NCBI GenBank assembly: GCA_018335875.1
Contig: JAGXRN010000048.1
Location: forward strand, 1 to 42,962
Reading direction: 5' to 3'
DNA length: 42,962 bases
Origin: Dethiobacter sp.
GTDB taxonomy: Bacteria; Bacillota; Dethiobacteria; Dethiobacterales; Dethiobacteraceae
The translations under genes and the position numbers were made by a program. Each line of letters starts with the position of its first letter. The first letter of the stretch is position 1. The notes beneath the pieces are model-generated. The model did not search any database, was not told the DNA's origin, and saw nothing but the letters and a program-made list of their open reading frames with translations. Below, one piece after another: positions 24,019-33,361 of the stretch.

Positions 24019-24064
24019 CTGGGGGTCAAGAGGCCGCAGGTTCAAATCCTGTCGCTCCGACCAT
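24019..24064 (+). repeat. Right att-like repeat: 3' half of a tRNA
   Basis: This is the second copy of the 46-bp tRNA-derived repeat, with a C at position 16 where the left copy has T. It includes the T-arm, acceptor strand and CCA. No 5' half precedes it. A terminator follows 16 bases after CCA. Confidence 0.75.
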
Positions 24065-24079
24065 TATAATAAAACAAGT

Positions 24080-24113
24080 AACCACGGGAGTTTATCGGCC
24101 CTCGTGGTTTTTT
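24080..24113 (+). terminator. Rho-independent terminator after the right tRNA repeat
   Basis: AACCACG (24080-24086) pairs with CGTGGTT (24103-24109) and runs into six T. It resembles the native terminator of a tRNA gene. Confidence 0.7.
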
Positions 24114-24282
24114 ATGTTAGTTGCAGAATAGATATTTTATATATCATACTGGTAAATTGAAAAATTGTTACAGCAATAGGCAGATTATATTAACCATTAC
24201 AGTATATCAACATAATATATCTTGTCAAAGGAATTTGCTACTGAAGCTCATTTTTTCGGTAAATGATGAAAGGGAGAAGATT

Positions 24283-25623
24283 ATGGAGAAACTTTATACG
24301 CTAAAGGTCTTACCTGAAAAAACAAGTGAAAAGCACATTTATCTTAGCGATTATCAATTATGTAAGTTTGGGTTTACCCTTGAACAAAACCTAATCTTAC
24401 AAGTTGGATACAACCAGTTAGCAGTAGAAGTGGCGCAATACAATATTAACTCTGATTTGAGTACACTTTATCTATCAGACACAGCATTTATTGATCTTAC
24501 CTATTACCAGGGCGAAGCTCTAAGCTTAATCTTAGTTTCAAACAATAAGTTGGTTTTAGGAGCTACTTTAGGTTTAACTATATCTAAAAATGCTTTTATA
24601 AAAATTGATAAATCTGCAATAATTAAGAAAAGAGCACTTTTGGCTCTGGAAAAAGGTATTTTCTTATATAGCTTTAACCTTAAGACTGTTGACTGGGAAA
24701 AAAATTTAGTCATCGCTTATTGCCTTAATCCTATCAATAAAGAGTGGGTAAAAAAAACGATTCCTGTTCCTCAGATTATATATGACAGAGCCTCTTTCCC
24801 TGGCCCTAAAACTATTATCGGTTATAAGCAACGGGGAAAAGTTAAGAACATTTTATGGGTTAACAGTACACGTACTTTTGGTAAGTGGGAAACTTTCCAA
24901 GCTTTAAAGTCTATTGAAACTACTAAAAATTATGTCCCAGAAACTACGTTACTCACTTTATCTAACCTAACTAAATTATTAAAAAAATATGAGTATTGTT
25001 TTATTAAAGGTAATTACGGCAGAAATGGAAGTCAAGTTTTTCGGGCAGAAAAGAGAAAAAACTATTATCTATTAAAATCCGGAGGAGATGTAGTAAAAAC
25101 TCACAAATTTTTAAGTTTAGACCAACTTTACACATATATACGTAAAGGTTTAGGTAAAGAAACTATTCTTCAGCAAGGAATTTATCTGGCTAATATCGGC
25201 AACTGTCCCTTTGATATGCGCATCTTGGTGCAAAAAAATATTCTTAATGAGTGGATAATTTCGGCCTTAAACTTCAGGATTGCTAAACCAGGAGCAATTG
25301 TTACCAACTTTGCTGCCGGTGCCAGAGATGCCTTTCTTGCGCCTGGTGAAAATCTACTTCATCCTAACCTATCTTGGGAAAAAATAAAAGATATTACTTT
25401 TAAGGTAGTTAATGCAATGGAAGTCTCATTTGGCATATTAGGGGAAATAGGATTAGATGTTGCCTTAGATAATAATAATAAATTATGGCTTCTTGAGGCT
25501 AACAGCAGGCCTAGTGGCGTCGCTTACAGAGAAGCCCCTGCAGAAGCATGTAAGCAAATATTCGGCCTCCCCCTAGATTACTCAAAATACTTGACCAAAC
25601 GTATGTTACACGAAAAAGGTTAA
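24283..25623 (+). CDS. YheC/YheD-family endospore coat-associated ATP-grasp protein
   Basis: A 446-residue protein of the YheC/D family. The first 200 residues are beta-rich, and from about 205 an ATP-grasp domain follows: DRASFPGP, KGNYGRNGSQVFR, DMRILVQKN, then GEIGLDVALDNNNKLWLLEANSRPSG, which carries the metal and ATP ligands. ATG 24283 is chosen because GGGAG lies just upstream and the preceding 54 in-frame codons are unlike the family. B. subtilis relatives localise to the spore coat; the ligase substrate is unknown. It lies just right of the island, before the second glycan block, and supports a spore-forming host. Confidence 0.82.
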   Translation: MEKLYTLKVLPEKTSEKHIYLSDYQLCKFGFTLEQNLILQVGYNQLAVEVAQYNINSDLSTLYLSDTAFIDLTYYQGEALSLILVSNNKLVLGATLGLTISKNAFIKIDKSAIIKKRALLALEKGIFLYSFNLKTVDWEKNLVIAYCLNPINKEWVKKTIPVPQIIYDRASFPGPKTIIGYKQRGKVKNILWVNSTRTFGKWETFQALKSIETTKNYVPETTLLTLSNLTKLLKKYEYCFIKGNYGRNGSQVFRAEKRKNYYLLKSGGDVVKTHKFLSLDQLYTYIRKGLGKETILQQGIYLANIGNCPFDMRILVQKNILNEWIISALNFRIAKPGAIVTNFAAGARDAFLAPGENLLHPNLSWEKIKDITFKVVNAMEVSFGILGEIGLDVALDNNNKLWLLEANSRPSGVAYREAPAEACKQIFGLPLDYSKYLTKRMLHEKG

Positions 25624-25648
25624 TTATTACTTCTGACGTTTTTATGCT

Positions 25649-26632
25649 TTAGCATGAACCCGCTCTTTTTCCTTTCAAGAATAGACGATGATTAAAGAGT
25701 TTGCGGCGTTTCTTTTTGGTAGTGCGTTGCAAATAATTGATATCTATCGATTTAATCAGTGCAATTATCTCTCGGAGTTCTTCCAAGTAAGCGCAGTAGA
25801 TTTTTTCAGCTTTGAGGGACAATCTTTTTCTGTTGCATAGTTCGAATTCATGTTCAGTTATGATTTCAAAACCACTGAAGTGATAGCATATCAATTGCCT
25901 GTTATCGAAATAGATATTGCCGCCTTCCGTGTGCACCTCGTAACCCTTGTTAATATTCCAGGGTCCGGCATTTATGCCTTTGTTATCGGATATTTTGATA
26001 TTTGAAAATAATCGTGGCCAGTCATCCAGATATTTCTGATCTCCCCACAGCCCGTTTTCCCGCCTGTCATAACACCAGTTCAGGCATTTCCGCCGCCACA
26101 ACCGCAGGCACTTCATGCCGTTTTCATCCCTCTTAAAACCGATCAGCCCCGATGAATATCTACCGGCCTTTTTTTGCCACCCGGGGCTAAGCCACTGTCT
26201 TGTTAAGAAGATGGAGTGGTCTGCCCACTCGGTATAAATGGCCCTTACATCTTTGAAGAAAAACAGGTCGGCATCCAGATACAAAAGTGAATCTAAATTG
26301 AAGTTATTATTAAAGAGGTAAGTGACAAATGATGCTTTTAACGTCCAGCAAAATTCATGTTTCTGCCTATCCCGCTGGATTTTTGCCAGCCGTTCATCCC
26401 TGATGTGTTCCAGCCTAACCAGGGTTATATCGGCCAGATTCATCCGCTTGAGCATATTGTAGGCTGTGTTGTCAACACATAGAACCCAGAGCCGGAAGCG
26501 GGGCGTGTACTTTTTCAGGGAGTAATAGAGCGCCAGCCCCTGGATCAAATAATCTTTGGTGAATAAAGTGCAGATGTTAGGCAGCTTTTCACCATTTTTT
26601 TCATTGGTCTTCCTGCTAAAGTTACGGGTCAT
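25649..26632 (-). CDS. GT-A glycosyltransferase (DxD type), paralogue 1
   Basis: A 327-residue soluble protein. NICTLFTKDYLIQGLALYYS, then FRLWVLCVDN, the WTLKASF segment, LLYLDADLFFF (Asp120 and Asp122, the metal-binding DxD) and GDQKYLDDW give a GT-A fold similar to the GT8-like nucleotide-sugar transferases. The C-terminus is strongly basic, ending KKRRKLFNHRLFLKGKR. It is clearly related to the gene at 28830-29831: shared order of CxD, EYCWTLK/EFCWTLK, DxD, GDQ and YHFSG. It is convergent with the YheC-like gene. Donor and acceptor are unknown. Confidence 0.8.
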   Translation of the reverse strand: MTRNFSRKTNEKNGEKLPNICTLFTKDYLIQGLALYYSLKKYTPRFRLWVLCVDNTAYNMLKRMNLADITLVRLEHIRDERLAKIQRDRQKHEFCWTLKASFVTYLFNNNFNLDSLLYLDADLFFFKDVRAIYTEWADHSIFLTRQWLSPGWQKKAGRYSSGLIGFKRDENGMKCLRLWRRKCLNWCYDRRENGLWGDQKYLDDWPRLFSNIKISDNKGINAGPWNINKGYEVHTEGGNIYFDNRQLICYHFSGFEIITEHEFELCNRKRLSLKAEKIYCAYLEELREIIALIKSIDINYLQRTTKKKRRKLFNHRLFLKGKRAGSC

Positions 26633-26851
26633 AACTATGCTCCTTTTCCAGGGGGTAAATTTTACCGAGCGATCTTTTATCGCGGGTGCCAGACTAAAAT
26701 CAGATAGAACTGTTTATATAGATTATGCTATACCTTCATCTATTGTTAACAGCGTAGCAGGCCGAAGAACGTGATCTATGCACATTACTGCTATTGCTTA
26801 AATACTTTGGTATTACGATCTGGATATATATAAACCGGAGCTGCACAGCAA

Positions 26852-26889
26852 GATGTGAGGTCTAAATTATGATGTGAGGTCTAAATTAT
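26852..26889 (+). repeat. Perfect 19-bp tandem duplication carrying the ribosome site
   Basis: GATGTGAGGTCTAAATTAT occurs twice back to back, ending one base before ATG 26891. Each copy holds the Shine-Dalgarno-like GTGAGG; the second lies 11 bases from the start. The rest of 26633-26851 shows no gene. Confidence 0.9.
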
Positions 26890-26890
26890 T

Positions 26891-27907
26891 ATGAAATCAT
26901 TTTGGAAAGCGAAAAATGTCTTTGTTACCGGAGCCACCGGTTTTTTTGGAAGCTATCTGACCAGAGAACTGGTTAACTTAGAGGCCCATGTGACAGTCCT
27001 GGTCAGGGATACCAGGCGAAAATCTAACCTTTACCGGGGAGAAGTATATACAAAAATAAATATTATCGAAGGTTCTTTAGGGGACTTAGCCTTGATAGAA
27101 CGGGCACTGGATGAACACAAAATTGACACGGTGTTTCATCTGGCCGCCCAGGCCATTGCCGGTGAGGCACACAGAAATCCCTTATCCACCTTTCACGCCA
27201 ATATACTAGGCACGTGGAACATATTGGAGGCATGCCGGAGAAACCCGAATGTTAACAGAATTATTGTAACTTCCAGTGATAAGGCTTATGGAGCGCATTT
27301 AACACTTCCGTATGACGAAAATATGCCGCTTCAAGGGAAACACCCTTATGATGTGTCTAAAAGTTGCGCCGATTTAATCGCTCAGACATATTATTACACC
27401 TACCGTTTGCCCGTTTGCATTGCCAGATGCGGTAATTTGTTTGGCGGCGGTGATCTGAACTTCAGCAGGATCATTCCTGGTACTATTCGCAGCATATATA
27501 ATCATAGAACTCCTGTTATCCGCAGCGATGGAACTTTACTCCGTGACTATTTATTTGTTGAGGATGCTGCGAGAGCTTATTTGCTTTTAGCAGAAAAAAT
27601 GGAAGCGCTGAACCTGGCAGGGGAAGCATTCAACTTCAGCAGTGAAAGCCGGTTAACTGTATTGGATTTGACAAAGAAAATATTGAAAATGATGAACTGC
27701 ACTTTAGAGCCGGTAATATTAAATGAGGAAAAGAAAGAAATAAAGCACCAGTATCTTTCTATAGAGAAAGCAAGAAAAATACTGGGCTGGAAACCTGTAT
27801 ACAGTTTTGATGAAGGCCTGGAGAATACAATAAACTGGTATAAAGGCTATTTTGCAAAAACTGAAAATATTGGAGTTGATCTGAATGAAGAGAAAGCCCC
27901 GTATTGA
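26891..27907 (+). CDS. NAD-dependent sugar-nucleotide epimerase/dehydratase (SDR)
   Basis: A 338-residue extended [12 protein letters not shown] (12-20) binds the nucleotide, [16 protein letters not shown] follows, TSSDKAYG (127-134) is the TDxxxYG-like motif and YDVSK gives Tyr153 and Lys157. [18 protein letters not shown] resembles CDP-glucose 4,6-dehydratase (RfbG) and related enzymes. It is a distant relative of rfbG at 32.2 kb and could be a second dehydratase or an epimerase acting on its product. Its last 23 bases overlap the kinase-like gene. Confidence 0.83.
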   Translation: MKSFWKAKNVFVTGATGFFGSYLTRELVNLEAHVTVLVRDTRRKSNLYRGEVYTKINIIEGSLGDLALIERALDEHKIDTVFHLAAQAIAGEAHRNPLSTFHANILGTWNILEACRRNPNVNRIIVTSSDKAYGAHLTLPYDENMPLQGKHPYDVSKSCADLIAQTYYYTYRLPVCIARCGNLFGGGDLNFSRIIPGTIRSIYNHRTPVIRSDGTLLRDYLFVEDAARAYLLLAEKMEALNLAGEAFNFSSESRLTVLDLTKKILKMMNCTLEPVILNEEKKEIKHQYLSIEKARKILGWKPVYSFDEGLENTINWYKGYFAKTENIGVDLNEEKAPY

Positions 27908-28802
27908 TAGCGCAATAATACTGCAGTATCTCCAATCGGAAGTAGACCAAAACATCGCAGAGATTCGCCTCATAAAGGGAGGCATGAATTCTCAAACTTT
28001 TTCCTTTCAGAGCCATGGCGACTCCTTCGTAATTCGTGTGAACTCCAATGACTACGGTTTCCGAAAAGATGCGTATGCGGCAAAACACTTTGCTTCAAAA
28101 AAACTCTCTATTCCCTTGGTTTTCAAATTAGGAAAGATGGCCGGTGGTTACCATACCTGTATCAGCAAAATGGCAGCGGGGAAAAATCTTAGCTGTCGTA
28201 TATTGGTAGAAAAAAGTGTGGCAAAGCTCTTGACGCAGGTGATGGAGATACTCGACGTCATTCATGCCACAAATATTCTTGAAAAGGGCTTCGGTTATTT
28301 TGATGGCAAAGGCGAAGCAGTGCATAACAGCTGGGCGCAGGCACTCCTTTCCATTGAGCATGCCCACTATCTCAAATGGGAGAAAACCATACGAGAGACC
28401 TGCATGGAAGCTGCTGTTTACAAGAAATTGGTCGCTCAGTTGAAGGCACTTGCCCCTGAGATGCCAAATGAGCGTAAACTCATACATGGTGATATGAGCA
28501 TGGATAATGCATTCTCCGATGGAGAGAGAATCACTTCCGTAATTGACTGGGAAGGTGGACAGTATGGCGATCCGCTGTTTGATATCGCATGGTTATATGT
28601 GTGGTGGAAGGAGTTTTCATTTAAAGACTTGTATAAAAACCATGCTGAGAAAAAAGGGATCGTGCTGGAAGATTACGAAAAACGCCTGCAGTGTTATGCT
28701 ACCTTCAGCGGACTGGGCGCGCTTTGGTATTTGGCAGTATCCAATAAGCCGCAGCAGTACGAACTGCTGAAATCCAGATTGAAGGAGATCGGAGTCCTAT
28801 AA
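27885..28802 (+). CDS. APH/choline-kinase-fold phosphotransferase
   Basis: A 305-residue protein of the aminoglycoside phosphotransferase fold. The N-lobe has [12 protein letters not shown] and [20 protein letters not shown]. The catalytic Brenner motif is [12 protein letters not shown] and the metal aspartate is in [20 protein letters not shown]. Such proteins phosphorylate small hydroxyl compounds; in glycan loci they may act on sugars, choline or ethanolamine. It overlaps the SDR gene by 23 bases and is thus in the same unit. Antibiotic resistance is possible but not suggested by the context. Confidence 0.8.
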   Translation: MKRKPRIDSAIILQYLQSEVDQNIAEIRLIKGGMNSQTFSFQSHGDSFVIRVNSNDYGFRKDAYAAKHFASKKLSIPLVFKLGKMAGGYHTCISKMAAGKNLSCRILVEKSVAKLLTQVMEILDVIHATNILEKGFGYFDGKGEAVHNSWAQALLSIEHAHYLKWEKTIRETCMEAAVYKKLVAQLKALAPEMPNERKLIHGDMSMDNAFSDGERITSVIDWEGGQYGDPLFDIAWLYVWWKEFSFKDLYKNHAEKKGIVLEDYEKRLQCYATFSGLGALWYLAVSNKPQQYELLKSRLKEIGVL

Positions 28803-28829
28803 GGAGAAAGAAGACGATTACCGTGGAAA

Positions 28830-29831
28830 TTATCCTGAGCGAGACTTCTTCTTTCGATCAGTCCTTTTTTGGGGCTGCTTTTTCTTGCCGGTACCTGTAA
28901 CCGCTATACCTTCATAGCCATTAAAACCAGGATCAACATTCCTTACAAATTCAATTCCTCGTTTGAGAATTTGTTTGTAAATTGGATATATAATGGGCAG
29001 CCTTATTTTTTTAGATTCAAAGCTAAGTATAGCACGTCTATCGGGAACGTGATGTACAAGCAAGATACTGTCTTTGCTGACTATCCTGCAACCACTAAAA
29101 TGGTAAATAATTAGTTTGGCGTCATCGACATATACTTGATCCTTCTGAATATGGAATTTATACATTTCGAAATCCCATAAACCATGATTTACTCCCGGTG
29201 TAATAATGTCGCACACACGGGGAAATAATGAAGGCAGGTAGTTAAGATACGTCTGATCCCCAAAACTCTTTGATATCCCTTTTTCATGGCAATATTTCAC
29301 ACATCTTTGCTTCCAAAATCGTATAGACGCAAGACCGATTTCATCATTCTTGAAGCTTATCAACCCGGAGTTATAGTTGCCAAACAATTCTTGACGAAAC
29401 TTAATTTCCTGCAATGGCAATGATGGCAAGTAAAGTGTGTGTCTTGACAGTAATACTGAACAATGTGGCTGGTTGAGAAATATTACTGAGGGGTCGCTCC
29501 AACAAAATAAATCCGAGTCAGTATAAGTCACCCTTTTGAAAGATGAATAATTGCTCATGAGACTCTCAATGTAAATCGGTTTCAGTGTCCAGCAGTATTC
29601 ATTCAATTTGCGTTGTTTTTTTATTTTTAACAGAGATTCATTTTCAAGTTCACTTACATGGGTAAGAACAAGATTCCTCAACTTCATTTTCTTTAACAAA
29701 GCATGAGTTTCACCATCGATACAGAGAACAAACAGGCGAAAGTTCTTCATATATTTTTCCAGGGAAAAATAAAACGCTATAAATTGATATACCCTGCTTT
29801 TTGATAAAACGGTGCAAAAGATACTATCCAT
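28830..29831 (-). CDS. GT-A glycosyltransferase (DxD type), paralogue 2
   Basis: A 333-residue paralogue of the gene at 25649-26632. It has FRLFVLCIDGETHALLKKM, LNEYCWTLKPIYIESLM, VTYTDSDLF (Asp105, Asp107), YNSGLISFKNDEIGLASIRF, FGDQTYLNYLPSLFP and IIYHFSGCRIV. The C-terminal 25 residues are a Lys/Arg-rich tail (GKKKQPQKRTDRKKKSRSG), probably disordered. The ATG follows a weak ribosome site. It faces the SDR-kinase pair tail to tail. Two diverged copies of one transferase around the same pair suggest duplication within the glycan locus. Confidence 0.78.
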   Translation of the reverse strand: MDSIFCTVLSKSRVYQFIAFYFSLEKYMKNFRLFVLCIDGETHALLKKMKLRNLVLTHVSELENESLLKIKKQRKLNEYCWTLKPIYIESLMSNYSSFKRVTYTDSDLFCWSDPSVIFLNQPHCSVLLSRHTLYLPSLPLQEIKFRQELFGNYNSGLISFKNDEIGLASIRFWKQRCVKYCHEKGISKSFGDQTYLNYLPSLFPRVCDIITPGVNHGLWDFEMYKFHIQKDQVYVDDAKLIIYHFSGCRIVSKDSILLVHHVPDRRAILSFESKKIRLPIIYPIYKQILKRGIEFVRNVDPGFNGYEGIAVTGTGKKKQPQKRTDRKKKSRSG

Positions 29832-30105
29832 TAGTTCAGCGTCTCTTTCTATTTAATAGTAACTTCACGCAATACCTTCCAAATATTTCAGCTTTAATAA
29901 AGTATCCCGGCTAATGTAGATGCCGTTTGTAATTCTATACTATTGTATTGTAGCTGTTTATGTGCTATTTAATTTGCGGTTAGGGGAGCCGGTCCTGATT
30001 TGTATCATGGGATGTTAACCTGTAGCGCCGGCAACAAAGTATTGGGATATAGCATAATATATATGGGTATTTTTTATCAGATGAAACTATCAAGATGTTG
30101 AAGAG

Positions 30106-31284
30106 GTGAATGATATCATCGAGGCGAGTATTATTATTACATCGTATAATGCGAGCGAAAGGCTGTTTCTTAGCCTGCTGTCCCTTAAATACCAGGACTA
30201 TCCCCAAAAGTATTATGAGGCAATTGTAGTAGATAACGGTTCCACAGATAACACAAAGGAAATGTTGGCAAAATTTTATTCAGACCCTCTTTTCAAATTT
30301 GTACGGGTAGAAAAAAACAGGGGTATAGCCAATGGAAGAAACCAGGGAATTTTAAAAGCAACCGGTAAAATATTAATTTTCCATGACAGCGACATGATTG
30401 CAACAAAAAATTTTGTGAGAAGGCATATTGAGTCTCACCGGGAAGAAAACATGGTTATATGCGGATTACCCTGGAAAAGTATCTATAGTTATTTTTACAA
30501 AAACTTTACGCCTCTTCAAATTGCTCTGTTTAAAGAATATCGCAAAAATGATCAACTAATCAGCAAATTTAAAGGCCGGCACAAGTATCAGCTAATAAAA
30601 CAACAGCATATCATTGATCAAAGTTTCCTAAAATACAGTTTTAATCATACAAAACACCAACCATATTACCGAGAATTAAGAAAAATAATTAAAAAATATA
30701 GTCATAATTTAAATGGCTTTCATTTTCCATGTCTCTTTTTTCTGACAAAAAATGTATCGGCAAATAGAGAAAGAGTTTTAGATGTCGGATTATTTGATGA
30801 AAATATTGTTAAGTATGGTTATGAAGACCAAGACCTGGGTTACCGGCTTTATAAATCGGGTTGCCGCTATAAACTTAATTATAATATTATAAGTGTACAC
30901 CAGGAACACCCCTTGAATTACTCTGAAGATTTTCTCTTCTCTGATGACTATAAAGACAATTGCAATTATGTTTGTGAAAAATACAATCGTATAGACTCTA
31001 TTGATCTAATTCTTATGAATAGCCCCTTTATAAAAAAGCAAAATGAAATAATGAATGATATTAAGAGAATTTATAATCACAAACGAGATTTTGAAATATT
31101 AAATATCTTTTTGATATTGCTACAAACAAGGAGAAAAAATTTTATTAATCAAAATGCTAAAATAAAGCCGGAAGTTGATATTGATTTTAATAAAATCTTG
31201 TCCCAAATAAGGGAATTGAAAGAAAAATATGGTTGTTTTCACTTTACTGGAACACTTTTATCTTTGATTAAGCATTTTTATTAA
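30106..31284 (+). CDS. Family 2 glycosyltransferase
   Basis: A 392-residue GT2 enzyme. ASIIITSYNASERLFLSLLS begins the GT-A domain, AIVVDNGSTDNTKEML binds the nucleotide, and IFHDSDMIATKNFV holds the metal site. YGYEDQDLGYRLYKSG carries the catalytic ED motif, with a long C-terminal helical extension of about 100 residues. GTG 30106 is the annotated start but its ribosome site (GAGGTGA) overlaps the codon itself; a non-standard start at ATC 30115 or 30118 would be better spaced. The gene is single and plus-strand. Nothing else is seen in 29832-30105. Confidence 0.8.
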   Translation: MNDIIEASIIITSYNASERLFLSLLSLKYQDYPQKYYEAIVVDNGSTDNTKEMLAKFYSDPLFKFVRVEKNRGIANGRNQGILKATGKILIFHDSDMIATKNFVRRHIESHREENMVICGLPWKSIYSYFYKNFTPLQIALFKEYRKNDQLISKFKGRHKYQLIKQQHIIDQSFLKYSFNHTKHQPYYRELRKIIKKYSHNLNGFHFPCLFFLTKNVSANRERVLDVGLFDENIVKYGYEDQDLGYRLYKSGCRYKLNYNIISVHQEHPLNYSEDFLFSDDYKDNCNYVCEKYNRIDSIDLILMNSPFIKKQNEIMNDIKRIYNHKRDFEILNIFLILLQTRRKNFINQNAKIKPEVDIDFNKILSQIRELKEKYGCFHFTGTLLSLIKHFY

Positions 31285-31404
31285 AATCCCCCTTTACGGA
31301 TCTACTTCAGTAGAGTATCCCATAAAGAGGGCTGTCGGCTACGTGGGGACTATTTGACGCTTACATTGTCAGTTGGGCTGGTGGGGTGTTTGCAAAGATT
31401 AAGT

Positions 31405-32160
31405 CTATTCCAATGATGGATTTCTGTTCCAGGTTTTTTCGGCCGTTTCGAGATCCTTGTACGTATCCACGGCCATCCAGAACCCGCTGTGCGTATAAAC
31501 AGCCAGTTCGCCATCCAGGGCCAGTTTTTTTAAGGGGGCATCCTCAAACACACAATGATCACCGCCGGAAAGGTAATCGAAGACCCGTCTGTTCAGTACG
31601 AAAAAGCCGCCGTTGATCAGCATGTTTAACTGTGGCTTCTCCTTAAAGGATACGGCGATGGAATCCCTGACTTCAAGGACACCGAAAGTGCTTTCTTTGT
31701 ATACCCCGGTAACGGTGGCAATCCTGTTGTGCTTCCGGTGAAACTGCAGCAGCTTGCCGAGATCAATGTCTGCCAGGCCGTCTCCATAGGTCAGCATGAA
31801 TGTGTCATCTGTGATCAGGTGTTGTATTCTTTTCAGCCTGCCGCCAGTCAGCGTTTCCGCTCCCGTATCGATAAACGTAATATTCCAACAACGCGGTTTC
31901 TGCAACAACTCAAGGCGGCCGCTGCGACCGTCTTTTATAAAATCGTGATTCAGCCAGTCATAGTTAACAAAATACTCCTTGATTTTATCACTCTTGTAGC
32001 CTAGGGCCAGAATAAAATCCTCGTAACCATGGCGGTTGTAAATGTCCATGATATGCCAGAGCAGCGGTTTGCCCTGAACACCGGCCATGGGTTTCGGGAT
32101 GTGGGAGGTAATTTCACCCATCCTGGTTCCTTTCCCCCCACACAAGATCACAACTTTCAT
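31405..32160 (-). CDS. rfbF: RfbF-like glucose-1-phosphate cytidylyltransferase
   Basis: A 251-residue nucleotidyltransferase. VVILCGGKGTRMGEITSHIP (3-22) is the RfbF signature for CTP and glucose-1-phosphate; FILALGYKSDKIKEYFVNY and LTYGDGLADIDL follow. By family it makes CDP-glucose, the substrate of RfbG. ATG 32160 has AGGAGG 7 bases upstream; in-frame TTG and GTG codons lie 3 and 6 bases earlier. The gene and rfbG are clearly more GC-rich than the surrounding glycan genes. It lies 42 bases after rfbG. Confidence 0.92.
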   Translation of the reverse strand: MKVVILCGGKGTRMGEITSHIPKPMAGVQGKPLLWHIMDIYNRHGYEDFILALGYKSDKIKEYFVNYDWLNHDFIKDGRSGRLELLQKPRCWNITFIDTGAETLTGGRLKRIQHLITDDTFMLTYGDGLADIDLGKLLQFHRKHNRIATVTGVYKESTFGVLEVRDSIAVSFKEKPQLNMLINGGFFVLNRRVFDYLSGGDHCVFEDAPLKKLALDGELAVYTHSGFWMAVDTYKDLETAEKTWNRNPSLE

Positions 32161-32202
32161 CACCAATCCTCCTCGTATGATTAACGTAACGGGCCGCTTT
32201 TT

Positions 32203-33279
32203 TTAATTGTGACCCATGTATTCTTCAATCTGCTCCAGACAGGTGCGGCGGGCTCCTCCTGCCCGGTATTCTTTGTACCAGGCCACCGTTTTTTCCACAG
32301 CTGTATCCACCGGCCAGTGGGGCTGCCAGCCCAGGCGAAACCTGGCCTTGCTCACATCCAGGTTCAACAAGGTTGCTTCATGGGGAGCATTTGCTTCCCT
32401 GGCTGCTTCCCACTCGCCCCGACCCCAGTGTTGAATCACCTTTTCTACCAGTTGCTCTGCCGGGACCAAGTTTTCCGGCCCCGGCCCGAAATTCCAGGGG
32501 CCGCTGAAGCGGGGCCCTTCCATTGACAGTCTGGCGGCCAGCAGCAGGTAACCCCCCAAAGGTTCAAGCACGTGCTGCCAGGGACGGATGGCCCGACGGT
32601 TGCGTACCGTGATCTTCCTGTTTTGTTCCAACATCCTGATGCAGTCGGGAATCAAGCGATCCGTCGACCAGTCCCCACCACCGATCACATTTCCGGCACG
32701 GACGGTGGCTATGGTTTTTCCATGTTCCTGGTACTTTTCCGGATTAAAGAAAGAGTTCAGGTAAGATAAGGCGATGATTTCCACGCAGCCCTTGCTGGCG
32801 CTGTAAGGGTCGTATCCTCCTAGGGGGTCATTTTCCCTGTAACCCCAGATCCATTCCCTGTTTTCATAACATTTGTCGCTGGTAACGATTATGCCGGTTC
32901 GGGTTTCCGCAGTATTTCTAATCGCCTCCAGGATGTTAACGGTTCCCATGATATTGACCAGGTAGGTATTAAGCGGATCTCGAAACGAATGGCGGACCAG
33001 AGGTTGGGCAGCCAGGTGAAAAACAATCTCGGGGCGGTATTCTTGAAAAACGCTTGTTAACTTCACCGGGTCTGATATTTCACCCCGGATATCCGTAACG
33101 AGCTCAGCCACTTTGGCCTGGACAAAATTATCTTTCCAGGTTGAGGGAGCCAGGGAGTAACCGACTACCTCGGCGCCCAGCTGATGTAGCCAGAGCGACA
33201 GCCAAGAACCCTTAAAACCGGTATGCCCGGTTACCAATACTCTTTTTCCGTGATAGAAGGTTGCCAGAATTGATTGCAT
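32203..33279 (-). CDS. rfbG: RfbG-like CDP-glucose 4,6-dehydratase
   Basis: A 358-residue extended SDR. VLVTGHTGFKGSWLSLWL binds NAD, FHLAAQPLVRHSFRDP and IIVTSDKCYENREWIWGYRE are RfbG signatures, and YSASK is catalytic. RAGNVIGGGDWSTDRLIPD is also typical. By family it makes CDP-4-keto-6-deoxyglucose. ATG 33279 follows GAAGGGGG; 14 in-frame codons upstream are unlikely to be used. It is the first gene of an rfbG-rfbF unit. No RfbH (the C3 dehydrase) is present in the window, so the product may go to a 6-deoxyhexose or heptose rather than a 3,6-dideoxyhexose. Confidence 0.92.
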   Translation of the reverse strand: MQSILATFYHGKRVLVTGHTGFKGSWLSLWLHQLGAEVVGYSLAPSTWKDNFVQAKVAELVTDIRGEISDPVKLTSVFQEYRPEIVFHLAAQPLVRHSFRDPLNTYLVNIMGTVNILEAIRNTAETRTGIIVTSDKCYENREWIWGYRENDPLGGYDPYSASKGCVEIIALSYLNSFFNPEKYQEHGKTIATVRAGNVIGGGDWSTDRLIPDCIRMLEQNRKITVRNRRAIRPWQHVLEPLGGYLLLAARLSMEGPRFSGPWNFGPGPENLVPAEQLVEKVIQHWGRGEWEAAREANAPHEATLLNLDVSKARFRLGWQPHWPVDTAVEKTVAWYKEYRAGGARRTCLEQIEEYMGHN

Positions 33280-33361
33280 TTGTTTAGTCCCCCTTCCAGT
33301 GAGCTGTCTACATAAATACAATATATACTATTCTGATGACCGGGGGTATGTGCTCCCCTGA

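Larger units (their letters stand above)
14807..24064. mobile_element. Putative decayed integrated island bounded by tRNA 3' repeats
   Basis: The stretch is bounded by 46-bp direct repeats derived from a tRNA 3' half. Within it are a tyrosine-recombinase stub, an IS630 remnant, nrfA, and many broken genes. This is the layout expected for an element integrated at a tRNA and later reduced. Neither repeat has the tRNA 5' half beside it, so the complete tRNA should lie outside the window or has been lost. Functional mobility is unlikely, because the recombinase is only 59 residues long. Confidence 0.6.

Noticed and set aside
24121..24282. 54-residue N-terminal extension of the YheC/D protein
   Set aside because: No ribosome site at the upstream TTG and no family match; ATG 24283 has a good site.
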